Source: Colocasia esculenta (lineage: Eukaryota > Streptophyta > Magnoliopsida > Alismatales > Araceae). Taken from it: a stretch of DNA of 64,000 nucleotides. A program made the position numbers and the translations under genes. The stretch lies in NCBI GenBank assembly GCA_014218235.1, contig CM024758.1:67962206-68026205 (forward strand), in the 5' to 3' direction. Each line of letters begins with the position of its first letter. The stretch's first letter is position 1. The notes beneath the pieces are model-generated. The model did not search any database and had not been told where the DNA came from. It saw only the letters and a program-made list of their open reading frames with translations. Positions 53,981-64,000 of this stretch are shown here, piece by piece.

Positions 53981-56900
53981 CTCTCCATGAACCCTCAATT
54001 AAAGGCAATTCAAGGCATAATTCAACACATACACTCAATTCCACACAATGCAACACAGTTCAAACCATTTCAAGCCATTCAACACATTGGACCTCAATGC
54101 TATTCCTTGTTTATTCACTACAACTTGTGTTACACTTATTGAATTGAGAAGTACATCACTTTGCTCTACAAGCCATGAAGAAATCACATGAGATAGGACG
54201 AATGGTGTCAATATATTCTTCATACTTCCAAATGTCTTCCTAGTTCTCTTGCACTGCCTGTCCCACTTCTGGCTCACTATATACTTCTCCCATGTCTTCT
54301 TAGTCTTTCTTCATCAATTTCTCATTCCTTCCTGAAATGATCATGGTAGTGCAGTGAGATGAAGCTGGGATTCCACGTGGTATTCCAAGCTGACACTGGC
54401 ACCGGTGTGGCTGGTACACCACCATCTGATCAGGATCAGTCAGCCAAAAATCTCTGTCCTCGTGGAGAAACCTCAACACACGAAAATGACATCCACTATC
54501 ACCACTAGGTCTCAGTCAGACCTTCCTCGTGGTCCGACAAGGACACCAACACACGCGGAGCACAAAAAACTGGGAGTTACACGCTCCACAATGTGGCACA
54601 CCGCGACGGAAACACAGAAGACATCTGAGGTCAAGCCAGAGCAGGACACCTCCCAAAAAACCACGGTCAAGTACTAGCAAGCCAATAGGCCTCACTGTCA
54701 CGAACAAACTGACAGGAAACTCCGCCAATGGCTTTCAGACTCACCAACACCATGCACAGTGGAGAATCAACGAGGAGTTGGTAGCGCACCCGCCACACGC
54801 ACACAAGGTTCAGTGTGGGTACCAGCATGCCAACCACCAGAAAGACGCACAACCACACAGGAACTGAAACAACCGCAGAGGTCGAGGACAGCACGTCCAC
54901 CTCAGAGGGACCCAGACTGAAGCAGGGTACCACAGCCAAACACACTCGCTCCCAGAGCGGGAGGGAAAACTAGGACACTGGCCACGACCAAAGCCTGGCG
55001 TACCACCGATAGGGCTACCTAGACAAGGCAAACTAGCCACCCCACAGTGGTAACGGTACGACCACGAGGAATAGACCAGCACAACGTGTTCCAGAGGCGG
55101 AAAGCTCAATGCCTCCAACACCGAGCGAAGTCATGAGATGACACACAAATCTCACGAATAGGCACCCGGCACAACACATGGTGCTTTCACCAACACCGGG
55201 AGCCACCCAAGGTACAATGCAATGCACCCAGGCTCCAGACGGCACGAAACCAAAACACTCGAGCACGAGCACACGGTGCTACCACAAGCACCAAAACTAA
55301 GCAAAGTGCAACACAGGTGCACCTGCGGCCGAAACGATACTACGAGCTAACCGGAAGGACCCTTCACCAGAGACCCGCCAAAAGCCACACGCAAGGAACT
55401 GCAAGCCTGAGAGGGCACAACAGGCCACTCCGGTCCTAGCCCTCAAGGCACAAAAGCACAAAGCACCGCTCTGCCGTGGGGAGCAAAAGAACGCAGCGAC
55501 TCCCTAGCGCATAAGAGCAAGAGGCACCACCTCTATCGCGACCGATAGAGAGGCTAAACACCAAAACAATGACATGAAAAACCTCCAAGGCACAAGCCGA
55601 GGCACAAGCGAGCACACACCGGAAAAATGCTCGCACGAGCAAGCCAAGCAAGAAGATCGGTGCACAGCAGAGCAACGCTCACTCCTGCAGCCCAACAGAA
55701 AAACGGTACTACCTCACACTAAACCAACAGGGACCTAATGCCCCAAATTGTTCAAGCAGGCAGCAAGAAACAATCAACGATAACGGCACGAACAGGTCCA
55801 CCGACCCATGATGCCACAAGAAAATGACAGCACGAGGGGAGCAACCAGCTCAACCCAAAAACAACTGAAGGGAAGATGACTCCACCAAAAGGTCGCAACG
55901 ATGCGCACCCTGGCAACATAACACCACAGTGGAGCATCGCCACCCTGAGCAACCAACGGAAAGCAGAGGAAGGAGACACACACAACGAGTATCTTCCACG
56001 CACGAGAGGGAAAACCACAACGCGGGATTGATGCTTCCACAAGAAGCACAGCCCGTCAAACACCCACTACACTCACCAGACCACCATCTGGGAGAGCATA
56101 CAGGGCACGAGAAATGAAGCAAACCATCTGAGCCACAAGGACACACAGTCCCACCAGCAAAACTGCGAAACTTGGAAACAACTAACGAAACAAGCTGGCC
56201 AACGCAGCAGCTAGACGCACGGCTAAGCGCACCACACCTGACCAACAATGCCCAGGTAGAATGTAACACGGACAGTCCAACCGGCAACAACGACAGCTCA
56301 TCTCCATGGAGAGAGAGAGCAGCGACAACCAAAACAACACGAAGCAGCTTTGGGGAGAACCTCCACCAAAAGCGCTAAGAGCCATCCTAGGAGAACCTCA
56401 CCAGAATGCAGCCAACCAAACGGCACACTTTGAACCACAGCGGCAACACAACGGTGGCCCAAAACAAACACAGAGCACTTCTGGGAAAAACCTCCACCAG
56501 AAGCGACAAAAGGCGATCCTGGGAAGAACCTTCACCAGAATGCACAATCCAATGACCAAACAACATAGACCATCAGAGAAAACACTGCAGTAAGCAGAAC
56601 TACTTGGGATGAGCACAAGGACTGCTCAAACCAACAACACACACATGTAAAGAAAAAACTAAAGTGCAGAAAGAGTTCAGAGTGGAAGGACAAATTGAAC
56701 GGATGAACTCTTCAAGTCCTTCATCCAGATGAACTTCAGACTTCACGTCGTAGAAGATCTGATGTTGATGAAGCTTGTGACTTGTGGACGAATCTGCTTC
56801 AACTTCTCTTCTGAGATGGATCTTTTTATTAATCAAGCTGGAGACTTGGAGCAGAGAAACAGAGGAACCTTCTTCTTCTTGTTCTTGACTTAGGGATTGA

Positions 56901-57062
56901 TGTGGAGGATCCTTGCTTCGAATAGGAGTCTATAAAGTCTTCATATAGCAGTGTCCTATTCTCACTCAACTCTTTGATTCATTGTGTATTGAGAAGAGGA
57001 TGCCCTAATAAAGACATCATATAACTAATGGTGCAATGATTGCGGCTGTCGGCAGATGATAC
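53981..57062. other. Unclassified sequence up to the assembly gap
   Basis: No recognisable domain on either strand. From about 54300 to 56600 it is GC-rich and rich in ACCAC/CACAA; short open frames exist on both strands and none looks like a protein I know. Around 56351-56413 and 56481-56543 two units of about 62 bp are duplicated (GGGARAACCTCCACCARAAGCG, AACCTYCACCAGAATGC). 56600-57062 is more balanced and on the minus strand resembles LTR or leader sequence, but this is not firm. The 3' LTR of element R was not found here; it may be missing or beyond the gap. Confidence 0.3.
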
Positions 57063-57162
57063 NNNNNNNNNNNNNNNNNNNNNNNNNNNNNNNNNNNNNN
57101 NNNNNNNNNNNNNNNNNNNNNNNNNNNNNNNNNNNNNNNNNNNNNNNNNNNNNNNNNNNNNN
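57063..57162. other. Assembly gap (100 N)
   Basis: Exactly 100 N, the usual placeholder for a gap of unknown length. The 5' parts of element E, and the left part of element F, would be expected in it or to its left. Confidence 0.95.
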
Positions 57163-57990
57163 CGTATTTAGATAGCTTTGTTGTGGTGTTTATAGATGAT
57201 GTGTTGGTCTACTCTCCGGATGAGGCCACACATCGTCAGCATTTGAGGGTAGTGTTAGAGGTTCTCTGTGAGCACAAGCTGTATGCAAAATTCAGAAAGT
57301 GCGATTTTTTGGTTGCGTGAGGTTCATTTTCTTGGGCATGTTATCTCCGGTGCTGGTGTAGCAGTTGATCCAGCAAAGGTCCAGGCAGTTATGATTGGGA
57401 GACCCCAAGACCCCTTCAGAGATTCGTAGTTTTCTTCGTTTGGCTGGTTACTATCGGCGATTCATTGAGGGATTTTCATCCATCGCTGCCCATTGACTCA
57501 GCTGACCAGGAAAGGTGAGAAGTTTGTGTGGTCCGAGACATGTGTGAGAGTAGCTTTCAATTATTGAAGGCTAAACTTACTTCCGCTCCAGTATTGGTAT
57601 ACCTAGTGGTGCGAAGGTTTTGCCATTTATATGGATGCATCTCGAATTGGCTTAGGCTGTGTACTAATGCAGCAAGGAAGGGTAGTGGCGTATGCTTCTC
57701 GCCAATTGAAGGAGCATGAGCGTAACTATCCGACTCATGATTTGGAGCTTGTGGCAATGGTTCATGCACAAAGATCTGGAGGCCATATCTTTATAGTGTC
57801 ATATTTGAGGGTGTTCACTGACCATAAGAGCTTGAAGTATCTCTTCCCCAGAAAGAACTAAACCTACGGCAGAGGAGATAGATTGGAGTTCTCAAGGACT
57901 ACGACTTCGATCTTCAATATCATCCAGGAAAGGCGAATGTCGTAGCGGATGCTCTTAGCAGGAGGATGTCTTCGCTCCAGTAGGATTGGA
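57163..57990 (+). pseudogene. Element E (Tekay-like gypsy): end of reverse transcriptase and RNase H
   Basis: Begins inside RT with YLDSFVVVFIDDVLVYSPDE (active-site FIDD) and REVHFLGHVISGAGVAVDPA in a shifted frame, then the connection and RNase H: YMDASRIGLGCVLMQQGRVV, YASRQLKEHERNYPTHDLEL and VFTDHKSLKYLF. Several single-base shifts break it. Everything before RT motif D lies in or beyond the gap. Confidence 0.85.
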
Positions 57991-57992
57991 AG

Positions 57993-59080
57993 ATGTTGGA
58001 GGATGCGACGTGTTCGATAGCTGAGTTAGAGCCCTTATGTCAGGCTTTTGTGGCTCAGTTATCCCTTAGGTCTTCGGTGTTGGATGAGGTGATTGAGCAA
58101 CAGAAAGCCGACCCTAGACTCCAAGAGTTAGTGGGCAAGGCAGGCATCGCTCGTGATGAGGATGGCGTGATTAGATTCCACCACCGAGTGTGTGTCCCTG
58201 ACATGGTAGATGTCAGTAAGCATGTTTTAGCAGAAGCTCATAGGTCGAGATTCTCTATTCATCGGGTAACACTAAGATGTACCAGGATTTGAAGAGGTCC
58301 TTTTGGTGGTCTGGCATGAAGAGAGATGTAGCGGATTATGTATCTTGGTGTCTAGTATGTCAGCAAGTGAAGGCCGAGCGGGCAGCGACCATCTGGTCTT
58401 ATGCAGAAGATGGAAATCTCAGTATGGAAGTGGGAAGCTGTCACTATGGATTTTGTTTTCGGGTTGCCTCGATCAGATGGGGTAATGACTCGATTTGGGT
58501 AGTCGTAGATAGATTCTCGAAGACTGCGCATTTCTTGCCTATGAAGAAGAAGCAATCAGTAGAGAGCTTGGCTAGATTGTATGTCAGTAGCATTATTAGA
58601 TTGCATGGTGTGCCAAAGTCGATCATTTCGGATCGAGATCCGAGATTTACTTCGAGATTGTGGAAGGGTCTTCAAGATGCTTTAGGTTCGGAGCTGAAGC
58701 TCAGTTCGGCGTTACATCCCCACAGATGGATAGTTTGAGAGGACTATCCAGACGTTCGAGGATATGTTGAGGGTGTGTGTGCTGGATTGGAAGGATGATT
58801 GGGAGCGCCATCTACCTCTTGTGGAGCTGCATATAACAACAGCTTTCATGCGAGTATTGGTATGGCTCCATTTGAGGCGTTGTATGGAAGGCCTTGCAGA
58901 TCTCCTTTATGTTGGGAGGAGACCGGCGATAGGCAGTTGATCGGTCCGGAGTTAGTTCAAGAGACTTCGGATAAGATTCAGCTTATCAGGAAGAGGCTTG
59001 TTGCGGCACAGATAGGCAGAAGAGCTACGCGACAACAGGAGGAAGGATTTGGAGTTCGAGGGTGTGAGCATGTCTTTTGA
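57993..59080 (+). pseudogene. Element E integrase
   Basis: HHCC zinc-binding region: VLAEAHRSRFSIH, then LKRSFWWSGMKRDVADYVSW and CLVCQQVKAER. Catalytic core: MDFVFGLPRSDG with the first Asp (in a shifted frame), NDSIWVVVDRFSKTAHFLPM, and GVPKSIISDRDPRFTSRLWK with the second Asp. The Glu region is damaged: TSRLWK leads to HPHRWIV and a stop where the family has HPQTDGQSERT. After that, NNSFHASIGMAPFEALYGR and CRSPLCWEETGDRQLIGPEL belong to the integrase C-terminal part. Confidence 0.85.
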
Positions 59081-59475
59081 AGATTTCACCTACTCGAGGT
59101 GTTGTCAGTTTGGCAGGCATAGCAAATTAAGTCCCAGATTCATTGGCCCGTATGAGATTCTCAGACGTTTAGGTAGCATGGCTTACGAGTAGCTTTGCCT
59201 CCGGCTTTAGCTAGTGTTCATCCCATTTTCACGTATCTATGCTCAGGAAGTATGTCCGAGATCCATCTCATGTTATTAGTCACGAGCTAGTGGAGATCTA
59301 GCCAGATCTGTCGTTTGTGGAGCAGCCAGTAGCTATTCTTGACCGGAAGGTCCAGCATCTTCGAAACAAGAGTATTACGTCAGTGAAGGTTCTATGGCGG
59401 AACTTCTCGCGAGAGGAGGCTACTTGGGAGCTTGAGGATGAGATGAGGAAGAAGTATCCTCATTTGTTTGAGTAG
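59081..59475 (+). pseudogene. Element E integrase tail and chromodomain
   Basis: A GPYEILRRLG stretch (GPY/F module) is followed, in shifting frames, by HPIFTYLCSGSMSEIHLMLL-type remnants (a decayed HPVFHVSMLRKY segment) and ILDRKVQHLRNKSITSVKVL, WRNFSREEATWELEDEMRKK. The aromatic and acidic pattern of the last part is that of the chromodomain of Tekay/Del chromoviruses. It ends YPHLFE and TAG at about 59475. The chromodomain would direct integration to chromatin. Confidence 0.75.
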
Positions 59476-59508
59476 TGTTTGTTTAAACTTCGAGGACCAA
59501 GTTTCTTT

Positions 59509-59520
59509 AAGGGGAGAGGG
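59509..59520 (+). promoter_or_regulatory. Polypurine tract of element E
   Basis: AAGGGGAGAGGG directly before the LTR start TGTAAGGCCC. Confidence 0.85.
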
Positions 59521-59784
59521 TGTAAGGCCCTCGAATTTTTGTCCTTTATTTGATATCATGTATGGATTCGTGCTGTGTGTAAATACAATGTGTGCATATG
59601 TAGGTAACTATGTACATATTAGCTAGGTGTACTTACGTGTGCATGTGTAAATTAATTGTAAATAGTGGATGATTGCATGGTGTAGTAGTGTGTATATTAT
59701 ACTATATGTATTGCATGCATAGACATAGTGTACATAGGGTTTTCTGCATAGGTTTTAAGCTCTGGCCGAAGAGAAAATTGGCGT

Positions 59785-59808
59785 CAACATGGATGGACGT
59801 CCATGTTG
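59785..59808. other. CAACATGGA hairpin in LTR E
   Basis: CAACATGGA (59785-59793) and TCCATGTTG (59800-59808), a 9-bp stem with loop TGGACG. Next to it CGTCCAT-GTCT-ATGGACG forms a 7-bp stem, and TTGGCGTC / GACGCCAA enclose the whole cluster. Confidence 0.9.
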
Positions 59809-59997
59809 AGTAAACGTCCATGTCTATGGACGCCAACTATGAGGTAAATGGCCATGGATGTGGACGTCTACTTCTCTGATTTTCTGTGCACAGCAGACCC
59901 CGAAATTCTGGGTTGGGCTTGCTCACTGATTGGGGAGATGTCTCCCAATGGCTCTCAGCCTTCACAGCAGGCCCTGCATGAGACAGAAGGTCTCTCT

Positions 59998-60005
59998 TTA
60001 TAAAA
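59998..60005 (+). promoter_or_regulatory. TATA box of LTR E
   Basis: TTTATAAAAACAACCCC, in the middle of the array-bearing part of the LTR. Confidence 0.5.
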
Positions 60006-60429
60006 ACAACCCCCTTTGCAACTGTAAGAGCTCTCTTGGCTTTTTGCAAGGAGAGAAAGAAACCTAGCTGAGAACAAGAGAAAAACTGACCTTTGCAAGC
60101 GTTGATCCGGCGGTTGAAGCTTCTCCCTGCAAGCTATTACAATGGAGGATAGTGTGGACGTAAGGGAAGGCTTCCCAACCTCGGACTGGTGGCTACTTCG
60201 ACCTAGAACCCAAGGGAAATCTTTTGTGGAGACTTCTTGGCACTGCCCAAGGAGAGCTTCATCACCTATTTTCATCCATTTGGAGGTTTTGAAAGGCAAG
60301 TAACTCATTCCCGTCGTCCATATGTATGGTAGTAGGTCTTAGGCATTTTATGGATTTATTCGTGTCCTGGAACCCTACATCACAATCTTTGGAGTTCGGT
60401 CTGTGTTTTTGCATAGATAGGAACTTAAT

Positions 60430-60513
60430 GGCAAGATCTCTTGCCGTTAAGATCTTGAGTGGGCGGCAGACGATGCTGCCGTTAATCTCCTTGAACGGCC
60501 AAACTTTGCCGTT
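60430..60513. other. Three consecutive hairpins downstream of the LTR E TATA box
   Basis: GGCAAGA-TC-TCTTGCC (60430-60445), CGGCAG-ACGATG-CTGCCG (60464-60481) and AACGGC-8 nt-GCCGTT (60494-60513). All share a GCCGTTA/TAACGGC-like outer sequence. Confidence 0.85.
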
Positions 60514-62006
60514 TAGTTCTTCAGGACAGAACAATGAATGTTCTTCCTTATATATGATTATTTTTCGGATTTCTTCACATGAGGATATACTGTAAATGTT
60601 ATATGTTATGTAAAATTGATAAGGGAATGTGTTGTGAGGTTTCTATGCATTTTTTTGTAATTTGTATAAATTGCTAGAATTATGTGAAATGCATGTGAGA
60701 TAAAGATCTTGGATATGGTAGCTTACTGTTCACATGATCCATGTATAATGGGATTCCATAAAAATTTTCGGACGATGTGTATGTATGTCAGTCCTTGTCC
60801 TGAAAATTTGAAAATTTTCCATGATTATGAAATTTGTTATAATTCTGTATTGGAAAATAGGGAGCATATGTAGGTAGTTTTTAAATTCCAGTAAATCGTA
60901 TGATGCTTGATAAATTCGGGGAAAATTCCTGTGATAAGATGAATGTTAAATGCAGGCTAGCGAACTATTAAATCTAACCTTGGACACTGTGCTTCTATGA
61001 TAAACTGATTTATGAATGGCATGTGAATGAGTATTTAATTTCTGTAAAATCAATGTAGCTCAGAAAAATATGAGAGTGTGTATGTGTGATCTGAAACTTG
61101 CAAACAACACGTGGTTAAAATTTCGTGTGATTTGGGAAACAGTAGATGACATTGTGAAATTTTCATGTAAAAGTGAGTGATTAAAACATGCTATTTATGG
61201 TTATGGATTGTTAATGAGTTTCCAACATGATTAGTGTACATTCCTTAGTGTTTAAACTCTATTAACAGTAGCATCATGTTAGGGAAAACTGAACCATATG
61301 CCAAATGGTGAAATGTAAGTTATGTGGCCAATTGTGTGAGAACTATGTGTATAATAAATCGGAAAATGCGTAAAATGTGCCGTGTGTATAAAGGAGTAGA
61401 AAGCATGTGATAGGAAATTTTATTTTGGATTGACTTAAACCATGTACCATGTGTTTTTAAACTTGTAGAATTATCATGATAGGTTGTCTCTTATCACCGT
61501 TCAACCATGCTATATGTTTTTGATTAATGAAATGGAGTGTAGGATTTACTGCGATGTATGCATGTATGACGTGTATGGAGTTTATTTGCTGAGTCTTTTA
61601 GACTCATTCCTTGCTTCGATGTACAGTTTAGCTGGTGACCCTACTTCCTTGGAGGAGACCGTTGAGAGTGACTCCGAGCGAGGAGAGTAGAGTGTTGTGA
61701 GTCACCTCATTGTACTTACACTTTCATATAATGAGATGTAATTGAGACTTATGTATTGAGACTTATGTAATTGAAACTTATGTAAATTTGTGGACGAACA
61801 ATGAAATTGAATTTCGTATTTCATTATGGGACTTAGTTCTTTAAATTGCTATATGGATCATGTATGTTTAATGTGGATGATGAAATGAAAGGACAATAGT
61901 TCTTTTACTTCCGCTACTTTGTATTCTTATTTGTGTACATCTTAATCATGTGTGTTAGTGCTTGGGTATATGTCCCACTATGAGGAGACTCACTATACCG
62001 ATGTGG

Positions 62007-62024
62007 ATTGGTATAATTACCCGT
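62007..62024 (+). other. U5-terminal hairpin of LTR E
   Basis: ATTGGTA-TAAT-TACCCGT, with one T-G wobble and one mismatch; homologous to 36796-36815 and 28258-28277. Confidence 0.6.
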
Positions 62025-62042
62025 ATAAGGAGGGTCGTCACA

Positions 62043-64000
62043 AGTTCCTCCAAAGCACTTTACGGACGCAATGCTCATGTTCCTAAGGTGCTGAATCTTT
62101 CGATCAAGGATAGCTACAGGTTGTCAACATGCGACAGATCTGGTTGAATCTCCACTGGCTCGTGACTAATCACATGAGATGGGTCTCACACATACCTCCT
62201 GAGCATAGATACATGGAAAAAAGGATGCACACTCGCTAGCGCTGGGGGTAAGGCTAGCTCATATGCCACGTTGCCCATCCGCCTAAGAATTTCATATGGG
62301 CCAATGAATCTAGGACTCAACTTACTATGCCTGCCAAACCTGAAAACACCTCGGGTAGGCGAAACCTTTAGAAAAACATGCTCGCCAACCTCGAACTCTA
62401 AATCTTTCCTCCTGTTGTCAGCATAACTCTTCTGCCTATCCTACGCCGCAACAATCCTCTGCCTGATAAGCTGAATCTTATCCGAAGTCTCCTGCACAAC
62501 TCCGGACCAATCAACTGCCTCTCACCGGTCTCTTCCCACACAAAAGAGAACTACAGGGCCGCCTATACAACGTCTCAAACGGAGCCATGTCAATACTCGC
62601 ATGAAAGCTGTTGTTATATGCGAACTCCACAAGAGGCAAATGATGCTCCCAATCACCCTTCCAATCCATCACACATGCTCTCAACATATCTCGAGTGTCT
62701 GGATAGTCCTCTCAGACTGTCCATCTGTCTGGGGATGGAACGCTAAACTAAGCTTCAATTGGGAACGTAAAGCATTCTCAAGACCCTGCCACAACCTCAA
62801 AGTAAACCTCGGGTCTCGATCTGAAATATTCGACTTCGGCACACCATGCAACCTCACATACAACCTAGCCAAACTCTCCACAGACTGCTTCTTCTTCATG
62901 GGCAAGAAATGCGTCGTCTTGGAGTAACGATCAACAACCACCCAAATGGAGTCATTGCCCTTCACTGATCTGGGCAAACCTGTCACAAAATCCATAGTGA
63001 CAGCCTCCCACTTCCATATTAGGATCTCCATCTTCTGCATAAGACCAGATGCTCACTGACGCTCGGCCTTCACTTGCTGGCAAATCAAACACCTAGATAC
63101 AAACTCGGCCACATCCTTCTTCATAACAGACCACCAGAAAGATCTCTTCAAATCCTGGTACATCTTAGTGTTGCCCGGATGAATAGAGAATCTCGACCTA
63201 TGAGCTTCTGCTAGAACATGCTCACAAACATCTACAACATCGGGAACACAAACTCGTTGCTGAAATCTAATGACTCCGACCTTATCTCGAGTAATGCCTG
63301 CCTTGCCTACCAACTCCTAGAGCCTAGGATCAGCCTTCTACTGCTCAATCACTTCATCCAACACTGTGGATTGGATAGACAACTGAGCCACAAAATCCTG
63401 ACATAACAATGGCTCTAACTCAGTCATCGCACATGCTGCATCCTCTAACATCTTCCAATCCTGCTGGAGTAACGATCTCTTCCTGCTAAGAGCATTTTCC
63501 ACGACATTCGCCTTCCCTGGATGGTACTGAAGCTCGAAGTCATAGTCCTTGAGGAACTCAATCCATCTCCTCTGCCGCAGGCTCAACTCCTTCTGAGAAA
63601 AGAGATATCTCAGACTCTTGTGGTCAGTGAACACCTCTAACTTGACACCATAAAGATAGTGTCTCCAGATCTTCAGTGCATGAACCACTGCCGCAAGCTC
63701 CAAATCATGAGTCGAATAGTTACGCTCATGCTCCTTCAATTGGCGAGAAGCATATGCCACTACCTACCATGCTGCATCAACACACAGCCAAGACCAATCC
63801 GAGAAGCATTCGAATAGATAGCAAAACCCTCTACACCACTCGACAAGATCAACATGGGTGTAGAAGTAAGCTTCGCCTTCAGCAACTGAAAACTGCTCTC
63901 GCAATTCTCAGACCAGACAAACTTCATACCCTTCTGGTTAGCTTAGTCAAAGGTGCGGCGATAGATGCAAAACCCTCAATAAATCACCGGTAATAGCCCT
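62043..64000 (-). pseudogene. Element F (Tekay-like gypsy) pol on the minus strand: chromodomain to RT
   Basis: Read on the minus strand from the right edge: end of RT; RNase H (YASRQLKEHERNYSTHDLEL, VFTDHKSLRYLFSQKELSL); the linker LSLRQRRWIEFLKDYDFELQ; integrase HHCC (LAEAHRSRFSIHPGN, CLICQQVKAERQ); core (WKWEAVTMDFVTGLPRSVKG, SDRDPRFTLRLWQGLENAL, HPQTDGQSERTIQTLE); the C-terminal part near 62600-62300; and a chromodomain start next to 62043 (ASVKCFGGT, matching TSVKVLWRN of E). F keeps the HPQTDGQSERT catalytic Glu region that E has lost, but has its own stops and shifts. E interrupts it. F continues beyond the window. Confidence 0.9.

Larger units (their letters stand above)
59521..62042 (+). 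mobile_element. Element E 3' LTR (Tekay-like), 2522 bp
   Basis: From TGTAAGGCCCTCGAATTTTTG to GAGGGTCGTCACA. It contains hairpin clusters at 59781-59870 and 60430-60513, a TATA box at about 59998 and a U5-terminal hairpin at 62007-62024. The middle (about 60600-61900) is AT-rich with nothing else recognisable. The flank to the right is the chromodomain region of element F on the opposite strand. Confidence 0.9.

Noticed and set aside
55436..56332. Overlapping minus-strand open frames in the unclassified GC-rich region
   Set aside because: Cysteine- and serine-rich products in several frames at once, no known motif, no splice-joined structure; not supported as a gene.

Overview
The window is a repeat-packed stretch of flowering-plant nuclear DNA. 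The evidence is plant-type Ty1/copia and Ty3/gypsy LTR retrotransposons, tRNA-Met primer-binding sites (TGGTATCAGAGC), a Cassandra-type TRIM carrying 5S rRNA sequence in its LTRs, chromodomain-bearing Tekay-like pol, and a plant mobile domain (PMD) gene. I find no intact host gene, rRNA or tRNA gene. Almost everything is nested or broken retroelement sequence. The species cannot be named from this window.

Layout, left to right. (1) 1-4580: 3' end and 3' LTR of a SIRE-like copia element (A), inserted in (2) 4581-8535, the 3' end and 3' LTR of a second SIRE-like element (B). B sits in the 5' LTR of (3) 8536-13893, a gypsy element (C) with a 3.8 kb LTR and under 1 kb of interior. C sits in (4) 13894-36768, a chain of Tat-like gypsy elements (T): interior, LTR, interior, LTR, interior, with LTRs shared between copies. 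The first full T interior holds a head-to-head Cassandra cluster (16904-18743, target duplication TCAAC) and a young internally deleted SIRE-like element (D, 20010-24913, target duplication CTTTA). The second T LTR is split by a Tekay-family LTR in reverse orientation (28240-31842). (5) 36769-39062: a Tekay LTR tail and an unclassified, probably reverse-strand LTR-like stretch. (6) 39063 to about 53980: a second Tat-like element (R) with gag, protease, G-patch, reverse transcriptase and an integrase remnant on the plus strand, followed by a seven-exon antisense PMD gene. Its 5' LTR is interrupted by a 2.8 kb insertion. (7) 53980-57062: unclassified GC-rich sequence, then a 100-N gap. (8) 57163-64000: two Tekay-type elements of one family in opposite orientations, the plus-strand copy (E) inserted in the chromodomain end of the minus-strand copy (F).

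All coding regions seen are decayed. D is the youngest visible insertion: both LTRs and both target duplications are present and the LTRs differ little by eye.

The most unusual signal is structural. The non-coding parts (U3, leader, R/U5, aORF intron) of nearly every retroelement here carry arrays of short self-complementary motifs or small hairpins built around CG-rich cores. Each family has its own motif. In the best case, a nine-unit hairpin array at 4052-4248 in LTR A, the stem arms differ from unit to unit by compensating or G-T-wobble changes while the six-base loop (CGTCGT) stays nearly fixed. Two different lineages (Tekay and Tat-R) share parts of one motif vocabulary (TGGACGCCAAC, GCCGTTTACTC). 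I cannot tell from sequence alone whether this is an RNA, DNA or chromatin signal.
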